Shown: positions 1 to 6,724, numbered from the stretch's first letter. The stretch: DNA of 7,640 nucleotides from Planctomycetaceae bacterium UBA4655 (GCA_002405515.1 DHLZ01000054.1:1-7640), one strand, 5' to 3'. A program made the numbers and translations. Notes: a model not told the origin generated them from the letters alone.

Positions 1-192
1 CCTCGCCGTAGCGACGATGCGTCTGCCCCCCGGGCGGCAATGCGGTGTCGTGCAGGCGGGCTCGTGACCGGGCATCCACTCGCGGGGCCTCGTCAACGCC
101 CCTCTCGGCTTGCGCCTCGGGCTTCCGTGGGACCGGGGTGGCGCGCAGTCAGCCGAAAACCTCAGTCAACAACATCGTGCTCGGGGTAGTAA
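1..192. other. Non-coding edge segment with repeat-like sequence
   Basis: I see no convincing gene here. Short open stretches exist on both strands, but none has a recognisable product, a good ribosome site or a domain signature. On the minus strand one frame stays open from about position 135 to the left edge, so the tail of a gene lying mostly outside cannot be fully excluded. Two things stand out. Around 102-127 the plus strand reads CTCGGCTTGCGCCTCGGGCT, a sequence style I associate with dispersed intergenic repeats in planctomycetes; this is memory, not a search. The last 20 bases of the segment belong to a 21-bp sequence found again, inverted, at the right edge. CAGTCA occurs twice (146-151 and 163-168). 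Confidence 0.5.
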
Positions 193-193
193 C
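173..193 (-). repeat. 21-bp inverted match to the right edge, left copy
   Basis: Read on the minus strand, this copy begins GTTACTACCC and ends AGCACGATG. It is an exact 21-bp reverse complement of positions 7620-7640. The match stops at 193 on the inner side. The outer side cannot be compared because the right copy touches the window edge, so the true repeat may be longer and may include the leftward sequence to position 1. The first base of the repeat, read on the minus strand, is also the last base of the TAG stop codon of the ThuA-like gene. Both copies therefore lie at or just after the 3' end of a gene and point outward from the window. Confidence 0.75.
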
Positions 194-1230
194 TACCTGA
201 AGTCCGCCGGCTTGAGCCCCTTCTTCGCGGTATTGAAGCCGAACGGAGTCGGGGAATACGTGCCGACCGGATCGACGACCGACCGCTCCGGGATCGCGTT
301 CTCGAGCCCCACCGCCCAGTAGCAGGCGTTCACGAGCAGCCGACGCATGCCTTCGCTGGCCAGGTCGGTCGCCCCGCCCATCGTCGTCGTGAAGACGCGG
401 CCGGACGGCCCGCCCTCGACCGAATAGCTCTTCACCCAGGCGACGGGCATCATCGGATCATTCTTCCCTCCGGCGACCGGCGACGAGTCGGGCGTCATGT
501 CGGAAAGCACCTGCCCCATCACGAGCGGCTTCGAGTCGCCCGGCAGGGGCAGCCGCACGCCGTAGACGTCCGTCGGACCCCAGATGTCGCCGTCGCGGAT
601 GCCCTTCATGATCGGGTGGTTCGTCGCGGTCGGGGAGACGATCCCGCGGGTGCTCTCCTTGCCATGTTTCCCGTGGTGGCTGATCCAATGCTCCCCGAGC
701 ACTGCCCGGCCGAAGCCATCGGCCCACTCTTTCCTCTCTCCCGCGTAGTGGTTGCCGTAGTGCACATACGAACGGCCCTCGGGGATCTTGAAGGCATGCG
801 TCGCCGTCCGCATGCCGACAACGGGCTTCCCCTTCCGAAGATAGTCGTCGATCTCCTTCATCTGATCGTCGGGCAGGTTCCGGAACCTTGTCGCGATCAC
901 CATCAGGTCGGCGGTTCGCAGGGCCTCTAGCCCGGGAATGTTGTCGACTTTGTTGGGACTGATCTCACCGGTCGCCGGATCGATCGCATAGAGCACAGTG
1001 CAGCGAAAGCCGTGGTGCTTCGCGAGAATCTTCGCCAGTTGCGACAGGGCCTCCTCGCTGCGGTACTCCTCGTCGCCGCTGACGAGCACGACGTGCTTCC
1101 CCTTTCCCGGACCCTCGCTCCCCTCCACGACGAGCCACCGGTCGTCGGCCCGCGTCGCCACGGTCGCGACCCCGAGGATCCAGGCGACGACGCCGAAAAC
1201 GACCCAGGGGTTTGTGCCGAAGAATTTCAT
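193..1230 (-). CDS. Secreted ThuA-like domain protein
   Basis: A 345-residue protein of the ThuA-like group (PF06283), a class I glutamine amidotransferase-like fold named after a trehalose-utilisation gene. Planctomycetes carry many such proteins, often with no firm substrate. Residues 1-28 form a signal peptide: Lys near the start, a hydrophobic stretch at 9-24 and a TRA cut site before DD. The core then follows: SGDEEYRSEE (51-60), TATHAF (142-147), a His-rich HWISHHGKHG (171-180), NHPIMKGI (204-211), MPVAWV (251-256) and RVFTTTMGG (268-276). The end (RRLLVNACYW at 286-295, then a PTPFGF tail) is typical of planctomycete members. The start at 1230 is supported by AAGGCGG a few bases upstream. 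The gene is divergent from hflK. It probably acts in the periplasm, perhaps on sugars or glycoconjugates. The family is fairly certain; the substrate is unknown. Confidence 0.88.
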   Translation of the reverse strand: MKFFGTNPWVVFGVVAWILGVATVATRADDRWLVVEGSEGPGKGKHVVLVSGDEEYRSEEALSQLAKILAKHHGFRCTVLYAIDPATGEISPNKVDNIPGLEALRTADLMVIATRFRNLPDDQMKEIDDYLRKGKPVVGMRTATHAFKIPEGRSYVHYGNHYAGERKEWADGFGRAVLGEHWISHHGKHGKESTRGIVSPTATNHPIMKGIRDGDIWGPTDVYGVRLPLPGDSKPLVMGQVLSDMTPDSSPVAGGKNDPMMPVAWVKSYSVEGGPSGRVFTTTMGGATDLASEGMRRLLVNACYWAVGLENAIPERSVVDPVGTYSPTPFGFNTAKKGLKPADFR

Positions 1231-1263
1231 GGAAACCGCCTTATCATCGGAATTTCATGCGAT

Positions 1264-1291
1264 TTTGAGCGGCGATTTGGTGCCGCTCAAA
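1264..1291. promoter_or_regulatory. 10-bp inverted repeat between divergent genes, possible operator
   Basis: The arms TTTGAGCGGC (1264-1273) and GCCGCTCAAA (1282-1291) are perfect reverse complements separated by 8 bases. The element sits in the gap between the ThuA-like gene and hflK. Its loop holds the candidate -35 box of hflK and its right arm fills the spacer before the candidate -10, so a bound dimeric regulator would block that promoter. It is also 34 bases upstream of the ThuA-like start and could form a hairpin in that leader. The symmetry is seen directly; the role is inferred. Confidence 0.55.
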
Positions 1292-1303
1292 CCCGAGTAT
1301 ATC
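1276..1303 (+). promoter_or_regulatory. Candidate promoter of hflK-hflC, possibly leaderless
   Basis: TTTGGT (1276-1281) and TATATC (1298-1303) are spaced by 16 bases and fit a sigma-70-type promoter moderately well. A start about 7 bases after the -10 falls at 1310-1311, directly before the ATG at 1312. No Shine-Dalgarno-like sequence lies before that ATG. Together these suggest a transcript with almost no leader. The call is inference from spacing. Confidence 0.4.
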
Positions 1304-1311
1304 ACTGTGAC

Positions 1312-2301
1312 ATGCCGATCGAGCCACCGTTCCCGCAGTTCCCTCGTCTGCCGACGATCCGCCCGGAGCGGCACTTGCCGGCGGTGCTCGTCGCAGCCGT
1401 CGCGGTGCTTCTCGGCGGGTCACTCGTGCGATGCTTCTACACGGTCGGCCCCGAGAGCGTCGGCGTGGTGCAGCGTTTCGGCCGATATCTCCGGACGGTG
1501 GATCCCGGCCTCCGGTTTCGCTTCCCGTTCGGCATCGACCGCGTCACGATCGTGCCGGTGAAGCGGCAGCTGAAGCTCGAGTTCGGCTTCGGTTCGCCCG
1601 GCTCGAGCAACCCCGATCAGGTGTCGAACGAGCAGGCACGCGAGAGCGACATGGTGACCGGCGACCTCAATGCCGCGCACGTCGAGTGGGTGGTCCAGTA
1701 CGAGATCCACGATCCTGCGGCCTACCTCTTCAACCTCCGCGAGCCGGGCCCGACGCTCCGCGACCTCTCCGAGAGCGTGTTGCGGGAGGTGGTCGGCGAC
1801 CGCACGGTGGACGAGGTTCTGACGATCGGCCGCCAGGGGATCGAGAACGAGGCGATCGAACGGCTCTCGTCGCTCGTCGGCGAGCTGGCGATGGGGCTCC
1901 GCGTGCAGCAGGTGCAGCTGAAGAATGTTCACCCGCCGGCGGCCGTCCGGCACTCCTTCGAGGAGGTCAACCGCGCCCAGCAGGAACGCGAGCAGCGGAT
2001 CAACCAGGCCAACGGCGAATACAACAAGGTCGTCCCGCGGGCCCGCGGCGACGCCCAGCGCCGCCTGAGCGAGGCGGAAGGCTACGCCGTGAAGCGGGTG
2101 AACGAGGCCGAGGGGGACGTGGCCCGCTTCCGGGCGATGCTCGAGCAGTACGACAAGGCGCCCGAGGTGACGCGACAGAGGCTCTACCTCGAAACGCTCT
2201 CCGACGTGATCCCGAAGCTCGGCGGCAAGATCGTGCTCGACGAGGATGCGAAGCAACTCCTGCCACTCCTGAATCTCCAGCCAACCCGGCCCGCGAAATG
2301 A
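1312..2301 (+). CDS. hflK: HflK, SPFH/Band 7 regulator of FtsH protease
   Basis: A 329-residue inner-membrane SPFH protein. HflK and HflC form a large membrane-anchored cage around the AAA protease FtsH and limit its access to membrane substrates. A proline-rich N-terminus (1-21) is followed by one membrane segment (about 22-42, LPAVLVAAVAVLLGG) and then the Band 7 start TVGPESVGVVQRFG (44-57). The central region contains DMVTGDLNAAHVEWVVQYEI. The C-terminal half has the long charged helix typical of HflK (EEVNRAQQERE, then EAEGYAVKRVNEAEGDVARF) and the family motif PEVTRQRLYLETLSDV. It is shorter than E. coli HflK (419 residues), lacking the Gly-rich N-terminus and the long disordered tail. 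The ATG at 1312 is chosen because the membrane segment follows at the usual distance; no ribosome site is visible. It overlaps hflC by 4 bases. Confidence 0.92.
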   Translation: MPIEPPFPQFPRLPTIRPERHLPAVLVAAVAVLLGGSLVRCFYTVGPESVGVVQRFGRYLRTVDPGLRFRFPFGIDRVTIVPVKRQLKLEFGFGSPGSSNPDQVSNEQARESDMVTGDLNAAHVEWVVQYEIHDPAAYLFNLREPGPTLRDLSESVLREVVGDRTVDEVLTIGRQGIENEAIERLSSLVGELAMGLRVQQVQLKNVHPPAAVRHSFEEVNRAQQEREQRINQANGEYNKVVPRARGDAQRRLSEAEGYAVKRVNEAEGDVARFRAMLEQYDKAPEVTRQRLYLETLSDVIPKLGGKIVLDEDAKQLLPLLNLQPTRPAK

Positions 2302-3311
2302 CCGAACGCTTCGATCAGCTCCTGCGAACGCTCCTCTCGCCGATCGGCGGCTTCGCGGCCGTCGTGCTCGCGGTCGTGCTCTACGCCTCGGCCTACACGG
2401 TCGATGAGGCCGAGCAGGTCGTGATCACGCAGTTCGGCCGGCCGGTGGGCAGCCCGATCAACGCCCCCGATTCCGAAAGCCGGGCCGGCCTCCACTTCAA
2501 GCTGCCCGGCATCCAGACAGTGAACCGTTTCGACAAGCGGATTCTCGAATGGGACGGGCCGCCGAGCGAGATGACGACCCGCGACAAGCTCTACGTCGTG
2601 GTGGACACCTTCGCCCGGTGGCGGATCGCCGAGCCGCTCCGGTATTTCCAGAGCCTCCGCGACGAACGCAGCGCCCTCTCCCGGCTCGACGACATCATCG
2701 GCAGCGAGACGCGCAACGTCGTCGCCCGCCACGACCTCATCGAGCTCGTCCGCTCCGACAAGCTCCGCACGCCGGAGAAGGATCTGCTGCTCGCCGAGGC
2801 CGGCGCCGCGGTGAACGTGCTTCCGCCGATACGGTTCGGCCGGCTCGCGCTCGAGAAGGAAATCCTCGAGGCCGCCGCGCCGAAGGTGGGCATCTGGGGA
2901 ATCGAGCTGCTCGATGTCCGCGTGAAGCGGCTCAACTACAAGCAGGGCGTGATCGAGAAGATATACGAACGCATGATCTCGGAGCGGCTCCAGATCGCCG
3001 AACGGTTTCGCTCCGAGGGGGCCGGCGAGGCCGCGAAGATCGACGGTCGACGGGAACGCGATCTGCTGCAGATCGAGTCGGACGCCTACCGCAAGGTCGA
3101 GGAGATCATGGGCCAGGCCGACGCGAAGGCCTCTGAGATCTACGCCAATGCCTTCACGGCGAGCCCGAGGGCCGCCGAGTTCTACCGGTTCACGAAGACG
3201 CTCGACACCTACCGCAAGACGCTCGACGGCGGCACGACGCTCATCCTCACGACCGACAGCGACCTCTTCCGGCTGCTCAAGGACGCGGAATCCAAGCCAG
3301 CCGCCCCGTGA
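2298..3311 (+). CDS. hflC: HflC, SPFH/Band 7 partner of HflK
   Basis: A 337-residue partner of HflK, close to the 334 residues of E. coli HflC. Residues 17-34 form the membrane anchor (GGFAAVVLAVVLYASAYT). The Band 7 domain follows: VDEAEQVVITQFGRPVG, then RAGLHFKLPGIQTVNRFDKRI and a VDTFARWRI strand as in the family. GIELLDVRVKRLNY corresponds to E. coli GIEVVDVRIKQINL, followed by the charged helix IYERMISERLQIAERFRSEG. The end, TLILTTDSDLFRLL, matches the VMSPDSDFFRYM ending of E. coli HflC, so the protein is complete. Its ATG overlaps the hflK TGA (ATGA), which implies translational coupling and 1:1 synthesis. After the TGA the same frame stays open for 33 more codons with coding-like third positions; see findings. 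Confidence 0.93.
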   Translation: MTERFDQLLRTLLSPIGGFAAVVLAVVLYASAYTVDEAEQVVITQFGRPVGSPINAPDSESRAGLHFKLPGIQTVNRFDKRILEWDGPPSEMTTRDKLYVVVDTFARWRIAEPLRYFQSLRDERSALSRLDDIIGSETRNVVARHDLIELVRSDKLRTPEKDLLLAEAGAAVNVLPPIRFGRLALEKEILEAAAPKVGIWGIELLDVRVKRLNYKQGVIEKIYERMISERLQIAERFRSEGAGEAAKIDGRRERDLLQIESDAYRKVEEIMGQADAKASEIYANAFTASPRAAEFYRFTKTLDTYRKTLDGGTTLILTTDSDLFRLLKDAESKPAAP

Positions 3312-3441
3312 GTCGCCGCGATCGGCACGATCCTCGACGACGATCCGCTGGCCACTCTTGCCCTCGTCGCCGCGATCGAGGAGGATTCGAGAAAATCGCG
3401 GGCTGGCCGTCGCTAGGCCGCGTTCCCGGGAGCTTTCCTGC

Positions 3442-4155
3442 ATGCGTCACCCGAACTGGTTCGAATTTTCATCGACCACGGCGGTTCTCGGTGCGGTGAT
3501 GGTCGCGTGCTCGCAGACGATCGTATCCGCACAAACTGCCGCCAAGCCGAAGCCACGGGCGGGATCCCCGACGGAGATCAAGCGGCTCGACGCAAAGGTC
3601 GATGATCTCCGGGAAAGTTTCTTCCGCGAAACGACGACGCTCATCAAGGGCTACGAGGATGCCGGCCTGCCGGAGCGGGCGAAGGTGCTCCTCGAGGCGC
3701 TCGGCCGACTCGACCCGACGAACGACGCGATCAAACAGAAGCTCACGGAACTTAAGAAGACGATCCTCGACTCGCGGGAGTACGAGATCGATATCGATCC
3801 GGCAAAGTCCTGGCAGCCGGTGGGCTCCGTCGTCAAGGACGAGATGTTGCGAATCCGTGCCCGAGGGGACTACTCCGGTTCCATTGCGCTCACAGCAGGC
3901 CCGGACGGAGTGCCGGCGGTGAATCCCGCCGAGGACGTCGCGGGCCACGTGCCTCTCGGGGCGGTGATGGCCGTCATCGCCTCCGGCGCGCCGGAGAAGG
4001 ACGGCAAGCCACCGCGGCCGTTCGCGGTCGGCAAGCAATACGAAAAGCCCGCGGAGCGGACCGGAATGCTCTTCCTCAAGGTGAACCTGCCGTCGAAGAG
4101 GGAGTGCAAGGGAAAGCTGACCGTGCAGATCAGCGGTGCGACACGGCTCAACTGA
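3442..4155 (+). CDS. Exported protein with helical N-part and LecA-like C-terminal domain
   Basis: A 237-residue protein with no gene name that I recognise. Residues 1-30 resemble a signal peptide ending VSA before QT. Residues 45-110 are helical, charged and partly TPR-like (YEDAGLPERAKVLLEALGRL, then DPTND). Residues 114-232 have the pattern of the PA-IL/LecA-like galactose-binding beta-sandwich: a W in DPAKSWQPVG, LRIRARGDYS, AGPDGVPAVN, then PLGAVMAVI, FAVG, TGMLFLKVN and GKLTVQISG. In LecA the VN segment continues with acidic and Asn calcium ligands; here it reads LPSKREC, so calcium and sugar binding are probably lost. The start has GGGAG 9 bases upstream. It lies 130 bases after hflC on the same strand and may be cotranscribed. 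The signal peptide is likely, the fold plausible and the function unknown. Confidence 0.72.
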   Translation: MRHPNWFEFSSTTAVLGAVMVACSQTIVSAQTAAKPKPRAGSPTEIKRLDAKVDDLRESFFRETTTLIKGYEDAGLPERAKVLLEALGRLDPTNDAIKQKLTELKKTILDSREYEIDIDPAKSWQPVGSVVKDEMLRIRARGDYSGSIALTAGPDGVPAVNPAEDVAGHVPLGAVMAVIASGAPEKDGKPPRPFAVGKQYEKPAERTGMLFLKVNLPSKRECKGKLTVQISGATRLN

Positions 4156-4250
4156 ACCTGCTCGGCCGATCGACGCCGGGTCGTGCGGCGCATCTGTCCG
4201 GTGAAGCGGATGCTGAAAGGGCCTCCGCGCGACGCGAACTTGGCTCCAGC

Positions 4251-4278
4251 TTGAAAACGCTCCGTTCGGCCGGATAAG
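4251..4278 (+). promoter_or_regulatory. Candidate promoter of the 83-residue gene
   Basis: TTGAAA (4251-4256) and GATAAG (4273-4278) are separated by 16 bases, a good sigma-70-like match in an otherwise GC-rich stretch. The gene starts 84 bases downstream, leaving a leader of about 75 bases. The preceding 206-base gap otherwise shows nothing that I can name. Confidence 0.45.
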
Positions 4279-4361
4279 TTTCGCCGCGAGCCGCGAGGAA
4301 ACGCACCGGCATCTCCAGGAACGGAGCTCGTCCAACCACCCCCCCACCGGGAGACCACGCC

Positions 4362-4613
4362 ATGACGCTGGCAGCGGAAAAAGAGATGACCCACCTCGGC
4401 GAGACCTGCGGCTGCGCCGATCACGACCACGACCTCGTCCACGACCTGAGCCGCCGGCTCGACGCCCTCTGGCGGTACGACCAATACATCGCCAACGCCG
4501 AGTGGCGGGACGAGATCGCACAGTTCTGGCGGGACGCGAAGGCCCAGGAGCAGCAGGCGATCCAGCGGCTGAAGCAGCTCATCAAGCAGGAAGTTCGCAA
4601 CGACTGCTTCTGA
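4362..4613 (+). CDS. Small conserved-looking protein with CGC and HDHD motifs
   Basis: An 83-residue soluble protein of unknown function. The start at 4362 is supported by GGGAG 8 bases upstream; an internal ATG at 4386 is a weaker choice. It has CGC (16-18), HDHDLVHD (21-28) and a Cys in the final NDCF (80-83). The remainder is one or two amphipathic helices (RRLDALWRYDQYIANAEWRD, later FWRDAKAQEQQAIQRLKQLI). The Cys/His cluster near the N-terminus could bind a metal, and the EQ-rich helix recalls small helical or ferritin-like proteins, but I cannot assign it to a family. It has its own probable promoter and ends 15 bases before the convergent porin gene, with no obvious hairpin terminator between them. 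That it is real is supported by codon use, ribosome site and promoter. Confidence 0.75.
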   Translation: MTLAAEKEMTHLGETCGCADHDHDLVHDLSRRLDALWRYDQYIANAEWRDEIAQFWRDAKAQEQQAIQRLKQLIKQEVRNDCF

Positions 4614-4628
4614 GCCGGTGGCCGACGA

Positions 4629-6149
4629 TCAGAAGATCACCATGAGCTGCGTCTGGATCGCCGTGCCGGTGTAGCCGGCGCGGTAGGGGTAGAGGAAGTT
4701 CTGCGCCGGATTGCGGTTCATGTAGAGCCCCTCGATCGTGAGCCTCGCCTGCCGCGTCTTCTTGAGATACCAGTTGAGCCCGCCTCCGTACTCCTGCCCC
4801 GTGCCGTAGGGACCGGTGACGACGCTCGACCGCGCGTAGGCCTCGTAGGTCCGCGGCACGAAGCACCAGGAGAGATAGCCCATGCCGCCGTGGTCCAACA
4901 TGCTCGACCGGTCGAACGTGCCCTCCCCGCTGAAGTTGTCGAGCATCCGGAAGTAATACTCGGCGGAGGCGCCGATGCCCCGCCACTTCCAGGCGGCATC
5001 GACCGTGGCGAGACGGTAGACGAACTGCTCGACGGTGCTGCCTGGCCCGAGGGCGCCGTCGGCGGTGATCGGCGTGCCGTTCGAGAGCCGCACGATCGTG
5101 TCTTCCGGGTTGTTGCCCGGGATCGGCAGGGCGTTGGTGAGGGCGTGGACGCCGCTGCAGCCCACGCGGACGGCCGCATTCCTGCGGTGCTCCATGTCGG
5201 AAACGCCGAGGCCGAAGGGGCCGAGCGGCTCCCACCAGGTGTTCCCCGCCCATGCCATCGACGTGCCGCGACGGAGCACGCCGGTCGTGCCGCCGTCGAT
5301 CGCGTTCCAAACCCCGGCGACGTAGTGCACCGTGCCGCCGCCGATCGTGCCCATCGACTGCAGGCCCGGGCTGAAGCCGGGTCGAAAGAAGGTGTTCGCC
5401 ATGCTGCGGTCGATGCCCACCGTCCAGGGCGTCGTCTGCTGCCACTCGCGGGATCCCGGAACGATCGTCATGCCGCCGCCGACGAGCGCCGCCTCGCTGA
5501 ACTTCCAGCCGGTCATCCCGATCGGCACGACGCCCGATCGGATGCCGACGTTCGTCGTGCCGAAGAGGGCGAAGTTGTAAAGCAGCCGCTCGTCCACCAC
5601 GTGGCCGTGGAACGACAGCAGGAAGCGGTTGATGTTGAACGTGTTGATGTTGTTGACCGGCCTGCCCGACGTCGCCCCGGTGGGAAACCACTCGGTCGCG
5701 TCGCGGGCGAACTCAAACCAACGCAACTGCAGGTAGCCCCCGAGCGCCATGGAAAAGGGGTAATCACCGCGACGGGGGTCGGTCTTCAGGAAGACGAGCC
5801 CCTTCGGCGGCTCGATGTCGGTCGCCGGGATATACCGCGGCCGCGGGATGCCTGCGAGCCGCGTCTCGACCGCCTGATCGACGAGCGCACGGACCTCCTC
5901 CTCGGTGAGATTCATCGACGAGGGACCGCTCGGTCCGGAAGCATCGATACCGTCGTCCGCCGACAAGGGCATCACGAACGCGTCGTCGCGGTCGTGGAGA
6001 TCCGCGTCCCATGCATCGGGCTCACGGAAATCGACGCTGTCCGCCTCGTACACCTCCGGCTCGGCTCGCGCCCAGCCGCAACTCGCAAAGGCGACGCACG
6101 CGGCGACAAGGAACCGCAACTCGCGATGATTTCCGGAACCGCGCAGCAT
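4629..6149 (-). CDS. Outer-membrane porin, OprP/OprO-like
   Basis: A 506-residue beta-barrel protein. Residues 1-29 form a signal peptide (LRFLVAACVAFASCGWARA, cut before EPEV). Next come an acidic linker (30-75) and a short helix (TEEEVRALVDQAVETRLAG, 82-100), which in such porins may trimerise or contact the cell wall. The barrel runs from about 120 to the end, with alternating strands rich in Gly and aromatics; FNINRFLLSFHGHVVDERLL (161-180) resembles the phosphate-selective porin family O/P (PF07396). The final residue is Phe (QLMVIF), the usual signal for insertion by the BAM machinery. I choose the ATG at 6149, which has GGGACGA upstream; a GTG at 6176 would add 9 residues. Planctomycetes have many paralogues, so the solute cannot be named. 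Confidence 0.82.
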   Translation of the reverse strand: MLRGSGNHRELRFLVAACVAFASCGWARAEPEVYEADSVDFREPDAWDADLHDRDDAFVMPLSADDGIDASGPSGPSSMNLTEEEVRALVDQAVETRLAGIPRPRYIPATDIEPPKGLVFLKTDPRRGDYPFSMALGGYLQLRWFEFARDATEWFPTGATSGRPVNNINTFNINRFLLSFHGHVVDERLLYNFALFGTTNVGIRSGVVPIGMTGWKFSEAALVGGGMTIVPGSREWQQTTPWTVGIDRSMANTFFRPGFSPGLQSMGTIGGGTVHYVAGVWNAIDGGTTGVLRRGTSMAWAGNTWWEPLGPFGLGVSDMEHRRNAAVRVGCSGVHALTNALPIPGNNPEDTIVRLSNGTPITADGALGPGSTVEQFVYRLATVDAAWKWRGIGASAEYYFRMLDNFSGEGTFDRSSMLDHGGMGYLSWCFVPRTYEAYARSSVVTGPYGTGQEYGGGLNWYLKKTRQARLTIEGLYMNRNPAQNFLYPYRAGYTGTAIQTQLMVIF

Positions 6150-6178
6150 CGAAAGTCGTCCCGCGGATTGGTCCACGA

Positions 6179-6198
6179 CACCGACTCTTCTATCGGTG
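6179..6198. promoter_or_regulatory. 6-bp inverted repeat upstream of the porin
   Basis: CACCGA (6179-6184) and TCGGTG (6193-6198) are perfect reverse complements with 8 bases between. The element lies 30-50 bases before the porin ATG, where an operator or a leader hairpin would act. If translation began at the GTG at 6176 the repeat would directly abut the start. The role is inferred and short repeats like this arise by chance. Confidence 0.3.
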
Positions 6199-6220
6199 CC
6201 GACTGGCGCGATCCTGCAGA

Positions 6221-6238
6221 CTTTCCCTGCTGGGAAAG
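6221..6238. other. Perfect 7-bp hairpin between the helical-protein gene and the porin
   Basis: CTTTCCC (6221-6227) pairs with GGGAAAG (6232-6238) around a 4-base loop. On the minus strand it lies after the small helical-protein gene and before the porin, in a 153-base gap. No T-run follows on either strand, so it is not a classical terminator. It may shape the 3' end of the upstream message or the porin leader. Confidence 0.4.
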
Positions 6239-6302
6239 GCGGGAAGCCCAGGGGACTTGCGGGCCTCGCCGCGACCGCCCCTCGCCGGAACGCCCTCTTC
6301 GA

Positions 6303-6647
6303 TCAGGCCTGGAACCGCTTGAGTGCCTCGAGCGCCGAGATCGCCCGGTCCACCGAGCCGAACTGACCGGCGATCTTCTTGGCGATCAGGAGGTCGTCCA
6401 CCGAGATCGCGGACCGCCTGCCGCCGACCGCTCCCGCCGCCTCACCACGCGCCGGCCTCGCCCCGAGCCCCATCCGCTTGAGCACCATGCTCACCTGCGG
6501 GCTCGACACCGCGATCCCCTGCTTCTTGAGGGCCGCCACGATCACGACGGGCCGCAGCTTCTCCCCCTTCTGCTTCATCGCGGTCGCAAGCTTGCGGATC
6601 TCTTCGGACTTGTTGACGCCCTTCGCGGCGGACTTCGTTTCGGCCAT
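6303..6647 (-). CDS. Small basic helical protein, possible DNA-binding regulator
   Basis: A 114-residue, Lys/Arg-rich protein resembling a planctomycete-type small protein that I recognise only by style. Residues 13-60 (NKSEEIRKL, then PVVIVAALKKQGIAVSSPQV and SMVLKRMG) look like a winged-helix or helix-turn-helix unit in which a short helix, a turn with SSPQV and a recognition-like helix follow each other. A basic Gly/Ala linker (61-78) leads to a C-terminal helical part (ISVDDLLIAKKIAGQFGSVD, then RAISALEALKRF). The frame is open back to 6728, but I choose the ATG at 6647 because the upstream residues (two Cys, hydrophobic) do not fit and GAAAGAAG lies about 10 bases before it. An ATG at 6671 is the alternative. 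It sits upstream of the porin on the same strand. DNA binding is inference. Confidence 0.7.
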   Translation of the reverse strand: MAETKSAAKGVNKSEEIRKLATAMKQKGEKLRPVVIVAALKKQGIAVSSPQVSMVLKRMGLGARPARGEAAGAVGGRRSAISVDDLLIAKKIAGQFGSVDRAISALEALKRFQA

Positions 6648-6713
6648 TGTGATGTAACTTCTTTCATTCATGTGACAAAAACCCGCCGCCATCGCGACGC
6701 AACAGATGAACGT

Positions 6714-6724
6714 AACATAATGTT
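6714..6724. promoter_or_regulatory. AT-rich palindrome cluster upstream of the small helical-protein gene
   Basis: AACATAATGTT is symmetrical (5-bp arms around one base). It is nested in further symmetry: GAAC (6708-6711) with GTTC (6722-6725), and GTAAC (6712-6716) with GTTAC (6730-6734). The region is the most AT-rich patch of an otherwise GC-rich intergenic stretch and lies 67-77 bases before the start at 6647, so a promoter and operator are plausible. No clear -35/-10 pair could be fixed. Confidence 0.35.

Noticed and set aside
1..135. Possible gene tail on the minus strand running off the left edge
   Set aside because: The frame is open but has no recognisable motif, and the segment looks like repeat or intergenic sequence.
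1420..2256. Long minus-strand open frames opposite hflK, and similar ones opposite hflC and the porin
   Set aside because: Long antisense frames are expected in GC-rich genes with G/C third positions; their translations are rich in Arg, His and Leu and match no family.
3308..3499. Short plus-strand open frame beginning with GTG at the end of hflC
   Set aside because: Arg-rich, no domain, and overlaps the start of the exported-protein gene in another frame; a shadow.
3786..3799. 14-bp perfect palindrome GATCGATATCGATC
   Set aside because: It lies inside the exported-protein gene and is a product of the codons for EIDID; no regulatory position.
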